Positions 1 to 8,237 of a stretch of DNA of 35,923 nucleotides are shown here, piece by piece; the first letter of the stretch is position 1, and the number at the start of each line of letters is the position of its first letter. Where the stretch lies: the NCBI GenBank assembly GCA_903834625.1, contig CAILJQ010000294.1, forward strand, positions 1-35,923, in the 5' to 3' direction. The DNA comes from an uncultured Bacteroidota bacterium (GTDB taxonomy: Bacteria; Bacteroidota; Bacteroidia; UKL13-3). A model generated the notes under the pieces. That model did no database searches. It was not told the origin of the DNA and saw only the letters and a program-made list of their open reading frames with translations. The translations under genes and the position numbers were made by a program.

Positions 1-528
1 AAGGAAATATCCTTTTTCTAAAACATCAACAATCTTATCTTTTAATTCTTCTGATGGTGCTGGAATTTTTGTAATTGCTTCATGAAAATCTGGGTCAAAT
101 GCTTTACCCATACTTTCCATTTCTTTGATACCTTTTTGGGTAAGGGAATTTTTGAATTTGTTAAAAATTAATTCAACACCTTCTTTGTCTTTACTCCCTT
201 CCATTGCGTTTAAGGCACGCTCAAAATCATCGAGAACAGGAATCATGGCCAACAGAACCTCTTGGTTGGCTGTTTTGAATAAATCAGTTCTTTCCTTAGA
301 AGTCCTCCTTTTAAAATTCTCAAATTCAGAATAAAGACGTAAATATTTGTCCTGAACAGAATTCAATTCCAATTTTAATTTTTCTTCCTCTGAAATGCTT
401 GGTTCAGAAGCTGTAGTGCTTTCATGGTTTTCAATCTCTCTGGCAGTTTCTTTCAATTCTGCATCGAGGTTAGTTGTATCTTCTTTAAATTCTAATTCTT
501 CGTTCATATGTTCTTGCTCATTTTGCAT
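1..528 (-). CDS. grpE: Nucleotide exchange factor GrpE (partial, C-terminus beyond window start)
   Basis: Reverse-strand translation from ATG at 528 is open to base 1: MQNEQEHMNEELEF...YLRLYSEFENFKRRTSKERTDLFKTANQEVLLAMIPVLDDFERAL...FDPDFHEAITKIP...KGYFL. The FENFKRR, PVLDDFERAL, FDPxxHEA and KGY motifs are typical of GrpE. Absent from the ORF track because it runs off the edge. Confidence 0.93.
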   Translation of the reverse strand, partial: MQNEQEHMNEELEFKEDTTNLDAELKETAREIENHESTTASEPSISEEEKLKLELNSVQDKYLRLYSEFENFKRRTSKERTDLFKTANQEVLLAMIPVLDDFERALNAMEGSKDKEGVELIFNKFKNSLTQKGIKEMESMGKAFDPDFHEAITKIPAPSEELKDKIVDVLEKGYFL

Positions 529-594
529 AGGTATTCCTTTAAACCTGCAAAGTATCAAATTTTTTGCCAGCCAACAATTGGTGACAATCTGACA

Positions 595-1098
595 TTAAAG
601 GGGTTTCAGAATTTCGTCTAACTCGTCTTTTTTGATGTTTTTGGCAATTATTCTGCCATTTGGATCCAATAAAAAATTGGTAGGTAATTGCTCTAAATTT
701 ACCATAGAAACCAAAGGTGATTTCCATCCCAACCCGTCACAGGCATGGCTTTTCCATGGGAGATTATCTTTTTTGAGAGCAATCTCCCAAGTATGTAACT
801 CTTCATCTAGGCTTATGCTAATGACATAAAATTTGCGTGCTTTTTTAAATTTACGATCTCTGTATCGCGCGTAAACATCAATAAAGTCTAGTTGCATGGC
901 TCGGCTTTCTGTATTCCAACTTGCCCAATATTGCACCAAAACATAAGAGCCTTTGAGTTCTGAAAGTTGATACTTTTTGGTGAACTGTCCTTGGTATGAA
1001 AAATTAGGAAAACTATCTCCTATATTTAAGTTTGGTGATTGAGCTTTTAAGCCCAAGGTACCAACAATTAAAACCAGTAGGAGGCTTAGCTTTTTCAT
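595..1098 (-). CDS. TlpA/thioredoxin-fold family secreted protein lacking the CxxC active site
   Basis: Signal peptide MKKLSLLLVLIVGTLGLKAQ; TlpA-like 'GDSFPNFSYQG...LSELKGSYVLVQYWASWNTES...LPTNFLLDPNGRIIAKNI'. The WCxxC position reads WNTES. Confidence 0.8.
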   Translation of the reverse strand: MKKLSLLLVLIVGTLGLKAQSPNLNIGDSFPNFSYQGQFTKKYQLSELKGSYVLVQYWASWNTESRAMQLDFIDVYARYRDRKFKKARKFYVISISLDEELHTWEIALKKDNLPWKSHACDGLGWKSPLVSMVNLEQLPTNFLLDPNGRIIAKNIKKDELDEILKPL

Positions 1099-2402
1099 GC
1101 AATTCTAGTTATATCTGCACCAAGAGCGCGCAAACGTCCATCAATATTTTGATAACCGCGATCTATTTGTTCAATATTGTTAATGGTGCTTGTTCCTTGT
1201 GCTGCAAGTGCTGCAATAAGCATAGACACACCCGCACGAATATCTGGAGATGACATGTTAATACCACGTAGTTTGGTTTCTCGGTTCGAACCAATTACAA
1301 CTGCTCTATGAGGATCACACAAGATAATTTTGGCACCCATTTCTATAAGATTATCGACAAAAAATAAGCGGCTTTCAAACATCCATTGATGAATGAGCAC
1401 GCTACCTTTAGCCTGGGTTGCAGTTACCAAGGCAACAGAGATTAAATCAGGTGTAAAAGCTGGCCAAATTCCGTCCTTAATAGTTAATATAGACCCGTCA
1501 ATGAGGGTTTCAATTTTATAGGAATCTTGTTTCGGGATTCTGATGTCATCTCCAGTTATTTCTAGGTGAATACCCATTCTTTGAAATACCTTTGGGATCA
1601 AACCTAAACTTTGTACAGCACAATCTTTGATGGTGATATCTGAATTGGTGGCGGCAGCTAAACCTATGAAAGAGCCAATTTCAATCATATCTGGCAACAT
1701 TCGGTGTTTACAAGACCCAAGTTCCTTCACCCCTTCAATGTGTAATAGGTTCGAACCAACACCTGTAATTTTTGCACCCATGCTGTTTAGCATTTTACAT
1801 AATTGTTGGATATAAGGTTCGCTGGCGGCATTGTAAATGCTTGTGGTTCCTTTGGCCAAACAAGCTGCCATGAGTATATTGGCAGTACCTGTTACCGAAG
1901 CTTCATCGAGTAACATATAAGTTCCTTTTAACTCTTTGCCATTAATTTTATAAAACCTTTCATGGTGTAAGTGTTCAAAAGTAGCACCTAAGTTTTCGAA
2001 TCCACGTAAGTGGGTATCAACCGGTCGGCGACCAATTTTATCGCCCCCTGGTTCAGGAATATAGGCTAAACCAAATCTAGCCAAAAGCGGACCAATAATC
2101 ATTATTGAACCTCTTAAGCTAGCTCCTTTTTTCTTGAAATCATCGCTAAGGAGATAGTCGAGATTTACATTTTTGGCTTTAAAAGTATAGGTGTCTTCTG
2201 TTATTTTGGTTACCTCAACACCCATGTCACCTAAGAGTTCAATGAGTTTCATCACATCCCTAATATTTGGAATATTAGAGATTTCAACCAATTCTTCTGT
2301 AAGCAATACTGCCGACAATATTTGTAGTGCTTCGTTTTTGGCGCCTTGAGGAATAATTTCCCCATGTAATTGATTTCCGCCTATTACTTTAAATGATCCC
2401 AT
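1095..2402 (-). CDS. murA: UDP-N-acetylglucosamine 1-carboxyvinyltransferase (MurA), Asp variant
   Basis: Full-length MurA-like protein: GGNQLHGEIIPQGAKNEALQILSA, GGDKIGRRPVDTHLRG, DRGYQNIDGRLRALGADI. Stop overlaps the next gene's start as ATGA. Confidence 0.95.
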   Translation of the reverse strand: MGSFKVIGGNQLHGEIIPQGAKNEALQILSAVLLTEELVEISNIPNIRDVMKLIELLGDMGVEVTKITEDTYTFKAKNVNLDYLLSDDFKKKGASLRGSIMIIGPLLARFGLAYIPEPGGDKIGRRPVDTHLRGFENLGATFEHLHHERFYKINGKELKGTYMLLDEASVTGTANILMAACLAKGTTSIYNAASEPYIQQLCKMLNSMGAKITGVGSNLLHIEGVKELGSCKHRMLPDMIEIGSFIGLAAATNSDITIKDCAVQSLGLIPKVFQRMGIHLEITGDDIRIPKQDSYKIETLIDGSILTIKDGIWPAFTPDLISVALVTATQAKGSVLIHQWMFESRLFFVDNLIEMGAKIILCDPHRAVVIGSNRETKLRGINMSSPDIRAGVSMLIAALAAQGTSTINNIEQIDRGYQNIDGRLRALGADITRIA

Positions 2403-2409
2403 GTTTAAA

Positions 2410-4083
2410 TTAAAATGTAAAGGTAAAACCTCCCAGGATATTTATTCCATATACTGGGTAAGTAAAATATTTTTGGTATTTGTTATTGGCAATATTGTTG
2501 AAATTTAGGAATGCAGACAGGTTTTTGCTGTATCGGTAATCTACGCCAAAATTTAAGTCTACAAATGGATCCAACTTTATTTCTTTGCTCTGGTAATTGC
2601 CAAGTGAGTCGGTTGCGCCAATGCGTGAATAGCGTTCTCCCCAATAGAACATATCTAACTTGAGCATAAACTTATCACCGATATTATAGGTTAAATTAAT
2701 TTTGGTTTCAAACAAGGGGAGTGAATAGGCTCTCTTAAGTGTTTTCAATTCATAACCATAAACCGCAGTATACAAGCCAAACCTAAACTTTTCATTCATT
2801 TGATGTTGTAATTCAAAAGAAAGGGTTGTTATCTTAGCCTTCTCTGTTTCATAAAGAAGAGTCTGTCCATTTGCAAAAGAATCTTGTACGAAGGTAACAA
2901 GGTTTTCTACAGAGGCGGAGGAGCTAGTAATCTTATAATTTGTTTGTGGGCCAAGTTCTCCCTTTAAGCCACCATACACTTCAATTTTAGTATTGGTATT
3001 TAACAAAGAGATATTTGTAACAAAAGGGTTTTCTGTTATAACATTTCTATAGGTAACGGGTTTAAGATTTCCTGTAAAACCTGCAAATACGGTAAGTTTG
3101 TTTGGAATGATATAATATGCTCCTTCTGCTTTAGGGTAAAAATGAAATTGGGATCCGGCAGAATCACTGCTTATGGTTGAGTTAAATCCGCCCTTTAGGT
3201 AAAATTCCTTGGAGATCATGAATAGCTGTGGGTTCAAATCGAAATATATTCTTTGGAAGCTATTCCAATTGGCCGCAGTATCTTTAACTGAATTGTTGTT
3301 CAACCTAATTCCACTAGTTAATTCAAAGGGAATGGTTGAAATGGTTTTACGTAATTGTACTTTTAGGCTAGCATCATTTTCTTTGAAGGAATTGCTATTA
3401 TTAAAATGATAAAAACCTGCATCTGTTCTGTAGCTTAGCTTATCACTGCTATCTCTAAGCACATTATATGAATGTGATTTTACATCATATAAATGATAAA
3501 CAATAGAAGGGTCCTCTGGAAGATTTTTATCGGAATTTGGATAGCCATACAGGTTGATTTTATTTCGGTGGTAATATGCTTCTAAGCCATGATTACTTTT
3601 ATCTCCATATTTTTTTACATAAGTATGGATGGTGTTATTGGAGAAATTATTGTACAGTAAATCACCATTGGAAGAAAGGTGTTTGAGAAATACACCTGCT
3701 TGGAGTTGTTTGTTTCTAACCGTATTCAGGTAAATTTCACCAACGGGAGTAAGGTTATTACCAAAACCTACTTTCATATAATTTCCTTTTAACTTGGGAA
3801 GCAACATGGTGCCCATGCTTAGGGGCTTGATGGTGTAAATGGTGGGTTCAAACATGTATTGTTTTACCGCTACATCATAGGTAAAAATAGGCTTCACATA
3901 CTCTGGTTTTTCTGGATTTGGATTTACCGGAATCTTTATCGCATCTGATAAGATAGGTTTAAAGTTCTTGATAACCGTAACTTGGTTATCTCTTAATAAA
4001 CTATCATTGTTTTGAGCGCTTGCATTGAACCCAATGAAACAGGCAATAGCAAGAAGAATGGTTTTATTGATTATTGCTTTCAT
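2410..4083 (-). CDS. Outer-membrane beta-barrel protein (TonB-receptor-like barrel, no obvious plug domain)
   Basis: Signal peptide ending NASAQ; alternating aromatic/polar strands through the whole protein; C-terminal barrel strand ending ...GINILGGFTFTF. Confidence 0.7.
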   Translation of the reverse strand: MKAIINKTILLAIACFIGFNASAQNNDSLLRDNQVTVIKNFKPILSDAIKIPVNPNPEKPEYVKPIFTYDVAVKQYMFEPTIYTIKPLSMGTMLLPKLKGNYMKVGFGNNLTPVGEIYLNTVRNKQLQAGVFLKHLSSNGDLLYNNFSNNTIHTYVKKYGDKSNHGLEAYYHRNKINLYGYPNSDKNLPEDPSIVYHLYDVKSHSYNVLRDSSDKLSYRTDAGFYHFNNSNSFKENDASLKVQLRKTISTIPFELTSGIRLNNNSVKDTAANWNSFQRIYFDLNPQLFMISKEFYLKGGFNSTISSDSAGSQFHFYPKAEGAYYIIPNKLTVFAGFTGNLKPVTYRNVITENPFVTNISLLNTNTKIEVYGGLKGELGPQTNYKITSSSASVENLVTFVQDSFANGQTLLYETEKAKITTLSFELQHQMNEKFRFGLYTAVYGYELKTLKRAYSLPLFETKINLTYNIGDKFMLKLDMFYWGERYSRIGATDSLGNYQSKEIKLDPFVDLNFGVDYRYSKNLSAFLNFNNIANNKYQKYFTYPVYGINILGGFTFTF

Positions 4084-4088
4084 GGAGT

Positions 4089-7000
4089 TTATTTTTCGCT
4101 TTGTTTGATTCGTTGTTCAATCTGTTTTTTCGATTCAGATTTTTGTTTGCTTTCTAAATCCTCTATAATGGCTAGTCGCGACTTACATTGATCTATGATG
4201 TCTTTTCCATCATAATTATCAATTAAACTTTGGAGAGTTGCTTTGGCTTGGAATAAGTCGTTTTGTTGAATATACGTGTCTGCTAATAATACAAAAGCTT
4301 TGGCCACCCAAACTTCAAATGCATTGAATTTATCATTCAATTCAAAGATTGTTTTTTGGGCCGACTTATATTCCTTCTTTTGGTATTGTATATAGGCAAT
4401 AGAATATTTTGCTTCAGCACCATAAATGTTTTTGGTTTCTTTTAGAACTGCTTGAAAAGAGATGGTAGCAGAATCCCATTGCCAATGGCTCATGTAATAT
4501 CTACCTGCATAGGTGTGCGCCTCAATAATACCATCCTTTAATGCAACCCCAGAACTTAAATAGCGAATGGAAGCCATAGCTGCTGAATCTTGTTTATTTT
4601 GGAAAGCGCAAGTTCTCATCTGCCCCAAAAGGGCAACTTGTAAATTATCTCTATTACTCGCTATTCTCTCTAATGCAGCAAAATAACCATAAGCCTTGTC
4701 ATATTTTTTTTGCATGTTAAAAATGATGGCGCATAATCTTGTTGCACGTTCTGTGTACTCACTGCGTAAAGAATTTGCCACATACTCGTAACAAACCAAA
4801 GCATCATCATATTTTTTTAATTTATAGTCGCTTTCCGCCTTAAAGTAATTGGCTTTAAGAATAAAATATCCGCCAGGAAATTTACTGATATAGGAAGCAA
4901 AACCTTTGCTCGCTTTTTCATAATTCTCTTTTCCATATAAAATAAAGGCAGATTCATAACTTAAAGAATCTTGAGTCGATGCAGAGATAAGTACATTTGG
5001 TAATACCTTTATAAACTCTAGGAATTCTTCACCTTTCCCTTGGTTTACAAAAATGTTTTGAACCAATGGAATTGCCTCTCTGGCCTCGTCGCTATTAGGG
5101 TAGTTGGTGATGAGTTTTTTAATTTCAACCAATGCCTCGTCATCTTTGCGTAGATTAAATAAGGCGAGAGATTTGTATAAAATTGCTCTTCTTAAATAAA
5201 TTGAACGTGGGTAGTTATTGATGATAGATTGGAAAGAACTAATGGCCATTTCATAGCTTTCAGATTTGAGGTAAATGTCTGCCAATTCAAAAACGGCATC
5301 ATCAATATAGGGTGATTTTGGGTAGTTTTTTTCAAGCAATTTAAGCGAGGAAATTTTTTCCTCATCTCGCTGAAGCAGGCCTAATATCATGGCTTTTTGG
5401 AACAAAGCATAATCTGCACCAATGAGATTTTTTTGAACCAAAATTTGGTAGTAGGATAAAGCCTTTTCATAGTTCTTTACTGCAAAATAGCAGTCGGCAA
5501 TTCTCACAACCGCATCTGTATATACCTCTGGATTGGCAGTAGATTTCTCACTTGATTCATAACGTGTAAACGCTTCAATAGCCTTTTGGTAATTTTCTTG
5601 TTTTAAATGCGCATAACCTAAATTATAGAATGACTGGTTATAAAAGCGTGTTTCTTTTGCGTTATTATTAGCTTGGAATTTCTCTAGATGATTTACAGCT
5701 TCTTTGAAAAGAGATTCTTTATAATCTAGTTCTGCAAGCCAAAAGTTAGCCAAACCAGCCATTCTTAGGTCATCTGTTAATTCGGCAGCACGCTGGAAAT
5801 AGGTATTTGCTTCAATGAAATTATTGTTGAGATAGAGTTCTTCAGCCCTGTAATAGACCACTCTGTGTAGGTTTATCAGGTCTTGTTTACTAGGTTTTTT
5901 TATTCCTTCCAGTATTTTAATAGATTCTTTGTAGTTCCTTGCATTCAAAAGCATGTTGCCTAGGTTAGCTCTGGCCTCTTCAGAAAAGTCTCCATCAGGG
6001 AATCTAAGTATCAACCTAACATATCTGCCCATGGCAATTCCCGGTAGGTTCAGATCGTCTGCTATTTTAGCCGAATAAAACAAAGAGGGCTCAGCCAAAT
6101 CACCTACTGAGTCTAATTGGTAACAATTGTCGAATGCGGCCCTTGCCGCTGTTTTATTGTTTAGCTTAAGGTAACTCTTGCCTAAGTTATATTGGGTATA
6201 CGGACCAATGCTATCGTTATTTGATTCTACCTTTAAGAATTGCTCAATGGCCTTTTCAAATTGGTTATTTTGTGCGTATGCATTTCCGAGCATATAATAA
6301 TCATTATTTCCAGGCACAACAGGAGCAGCACTCATGAACTTTTCGAGGTGAGGAATTGCTTTTGAAAACTCTCCTAACATATAATGAGACTGCCCTTCCA
6401 TACCTGCAACATCATTGGCTACTTCCGAATTACTGATGGTATCGCAAAAGCTTATCACTTCTTTGTATTGTTTCCTTGCAAAATATACTTGGGCTACATA
6501 TACACTGGAAAGCGGACCGAAAGTTTTGTGGTATTTTACTCTCCCAAAATGCTCTAATGCTTCATCGTATGCAGCAGATTTGTAGCATACATAACCATAA
6601 TAATAGTTGGATGCATCATAATATTTAGACTTTTCATCCTTTATAGGTTTGAAGGCATTCTTAGCATCTTCGAATCTTTCTACTTTAAATAAGGAATAAC
6701 CATAGATGAATTGAAACTCCTTTAAATCAGGTCCACTTAAATAATTGGTTTGCACCTTATCTAAATAGGCAACGGCTTGTTTGTTGTTTTTGTTGCGGTA
6801 ATAGAGTTTTCCCAATTGGTAGACGGCTAATTTCGATTTTGGGTTTTCTGGATATTTCTTCAGAATTTGTTTAAATAATAATTCTGCATCAGGGTTAAAT
6901 AACTCTAGTGCGCACAAGGCGGAATAGTATTCAGCATTTATTTTATTCGATCCTTGCTTGGCAATACGCGTATACCATTCAAAATGAGTTTGAGCAGCAG

Positions 7001-7208
7001 CATATTTCTCCTTTTCAAAAAGTTCAATACCTCTGTTATAGAATTTAATTTCGTCGGTATAAATGGCAGTTTGCTGTGCCTTTGATTTGTTGTGGCACAG
7101 GAATAAAAAGAGAACGCCAACCAAAACTCTGCCTAAAATAAGCAGTAAATTTCGGTTCCATCCCCACTCCCGAGGAAGGTGTATTTTTTGAATAAAATTG
7201 TTTCGCAT
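4089..7208 (-). CDS. Large tetratricopeptide repeat protein (secreted/periplasmic)
   Basis: N-terminal hydrophobic signal; many TPR-like units (e.g. YNLGYAHLKQENYQKAIEAFTRYE, ADCYFAVKNYEKALSYYQILVQ, FELADIYLKSESYEMAISSFQSIINNYPRS). Confidence 0.88.
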   Translation of the reverse strand: MRNNFIQKIHLPREWGWNRNLLLILGRVLVGVLFLFLCHNKSKAQQTAIYTDEIKFYNRGIELFEKEKYAAAQTHFEWYTRIAKQGSNKINAEYYSALCALELFNPDAELLFKQILKKYPENPKSKLAVYQLGKLYYRNKNNKQAVAYLDKVQTNYLSGPDLKEFQFIYGYSLFKVERFEDAKNAFKPIKDEKSKYYDASNYYYGYVCYKSAAYDEALEHFGRVKYHKTFGPLSSVYVAQVYFARKQYKEVISFCDTISNSEVANDVAGMEGQSHYMLGEFSKAIPHLEKFMSAAPVVPGNNDYYMLGNAYAQNNQFEKAIEQFLKVESNNDSIGPYTQYNLGKSYLKLNNKTAARAAFDNCYQLDSVGDLAEPSLFYSAKIADDLNLPGIAMGRYVRLILRFPDGDFSEEARANLGNMLLNARNYKESIKILEGIKKPSKQDLINLHRVVYYRAEELYLNNNFIEANTYFQRAAELTDDLRMAGLANFWLAELDYKESLFKEAVNHLEKFQANNNAKETRFYNQSFYNLGYAHLKQENYQKAIEAFTRYESSEKSTANPEVYTDAVVRIADCYFAVKNYEKALSYYQILVQKNLIGADYALFQKAMILGLLQRDEEKISSLKLLEKNYPKSPYIDDAVFELADIYLKSESYEMAISSFQSIINNYPRSIYLRRAILYKSLALFNLRKDDEALVEIKKLITNYPNSDEAREAIPLVQNIFVNQGKGEEFLEFIKVLPNVLISASTQDSLSYESAFILYGKENYEKASKGFASYISKFPGGYFILKANYFKAESDYKLKKYDDALVCYEYVANSLRSEYTERATRLCAIIFNMQKKYDKAYGYFAALERIASNRDNLQVALLGQMRTCAFQNKQDSAAMASIRYLSSGVALKDGIIEAHTYAGRYYMSHWQWDSATISFQAVLKETKNIYGAEAKYSIAYIQYQKKEYKSAQKTIFELNDKFNAFEVWVAKAFVLLADTYIQQNDLFQAKATLQSLIDNYDGKDIIDQCKSRLAIIEDLESKQKSESKKQIEQRIKQSEK

Positions 7209-7316
7209 GAATTGATTACAATTGCTAACGAAGCTAATTTGAAATCAATTGTTAGGGTTGGGAGAATTATCCCCAAACCATACTTTATGGCAGGTGCATG
7301 AATACCTGAATGGACA

Positions 7317-7820
7317 CTATTTTTTCTTGTCTTTGGCTACTTTTTGGGTATGAAGTTCCCCGTTTTTCATTTTTTGAATCAGCTCAAGTGAGCGTTTTAT
7401 GCGTGTATCTATTTGTTTGGCCGATTTAATGTAATGAACCAAACCTCTTTGAAGGCCAATGGTAAAGGAATAAAAAATCTTATGTCCATCTGGGTCTTGT
7501 TCTAGAGCTGCTAAAAATTCCTCAGGAATCTCGAGTTGTTCGTGGCTTACCAATTTGAATTGAACCAAGACCTTTTCTCCAGGTTTGCTTTTTAATTCTT
7601 TAAGAAAGGGTGTGCTAATGACAAAATACTTTCCTAATTCTTTATCGTTTAGAATGGCCAAATTAAATGGAGTACCATTCATAGTTCCTTCTGTTCTGAA
7701 CCTACCTTTACTTGGCAGTTGTTTGAGGATGTGTGCAGGTATAAAAAGGCTGTAGTTCCTGAAAACACCTTGATGGTGTTCTATGATGCCCTCAAATGAA
7801 AACGATTTCTCGCTACTCAT
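7317..7820 (-). CDS. YdeI/OmpD-associated (DUF1905-like) family protein
   Basis: FEGIIEHHQGVFRNYSLFIPAHILKQLPSKGRFRTEGTMNGTPFNLAIL... and C-terminal 'QRGLVHYIKSAKQIDTRIKRSLELIQKMKNGE'. Start at internal Met (7820) preferred because it forms an ATGA overlap with the upstream gene's stop; the ORF track starts at 7841. Confidence 0.7.
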   Translation of the reverse strand: MSSEKSFSFEGIIEHHQGVFRNYSLFIPAHILKQLPSKGRFRTEGTMNGTPFNLAILNDKELGKYFVISTPFLKELKSKPGEKVLVQFKLVSHEQLEIPEEFLAALEQDPDGHKIFYSFTIGLQRGLVHYIKSAKQIDTRIKRSLELIQKMKNGELHTQKVAKDKKK

Positions 7821-8173
7821 TTTTTTATTTTTTGTTCCCAAATAGTTGGTTCAAAACCTACCCAAACATTTTTATCCATTTCTATTAAAGGACGTTTGAT
7901 CATGGATGTTTTTTGTAAGAGTAAAGCAACGGCAGTATTTTCTGCATTACATGCAAGCTTTTCTTCTTCCGTTAATTGTTTGTAGGTGGTACCTTTTTTG
8001 TTTATTACCGTTTCTAATCCTAGTTTACCGATCCAATTCTGGAGGCTTTTTTCATCGATACCAAGCTTTTTATAGTCGTGAAAATCATAAGTTATATTGT
8101 GCTCCTCAAACCATGAAAAAGTCTTTTTCATGGTATCACAATTTTTGATGCCGTATATGGTGATTTTTTTCAT
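7817..8173 (-). CDS. ArsC/Spx-family (YffB-like) reductase
   Basis: MKKITIYGIKNCDTMKKTFSWFEEHNITYDFHDYKK...NWIGKLGLETVINKKGTTYKQL...QKTSMIKRPLIE. Start at 8173 gives the canonical family N-terminus; the longer ORF-track start is unlikely. Confidence 0.85.
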   Translation of the reverse strand: MKKITIYGIKNCDTMKKTFSWFEEHNITYDFHDYKKLGIDEKSLQNWIGKLGLETVINKKGTTYKQLTEEEKLACNAENTAVALLLQKTSMIKRPLIEMDKNVWVGFEPTIWEQKIKK

Positions 8174-8178
8174 AGGAT

Positions 8179-8223
8179 AAAAAATGGCGGTAACCCTTGG
8201 TTCAGACCAATTGATTACCGCCA
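8179..8223 (-). terminator. Rho-independent terminator downstream of the GH97 gene
   Basis: Perfect 9-bp outer stem TGGCGGTAA (8185-8193) / TTACCGCCA (8215-8223), inner stem TTGGT/ACCAA with a 4-nt loop, followed on the minus strand by T6 (A6 at 8179-8184). Confidence 0.75.
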
Positions 8224-8237
8224 CATGAAGGGTTATA

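Noticed and set aside
539-727. Small ORFs (539-727 minus, 632-829 plus, 125-334 plus, 395-592 plus) near the window start
   Set aside because: They overlap the grpE and TlpA-like genes in other frames or strands; no independent coding support.
7243-7290. Imperfect inverted repeat in the gap between the TPR gene and the YdeI-like gene
   Set aside because: Stem needs bulges and mismatches and is not followed by a T run on either strand.
7821-7841. Upstream start for the YdeI-like protein (MGTKNKK extension)
   Set aside because: It would extend the overlap into the ArsC-like gene; the internal ATG at 7820 forms an ATGA junction and begins the conserved part.
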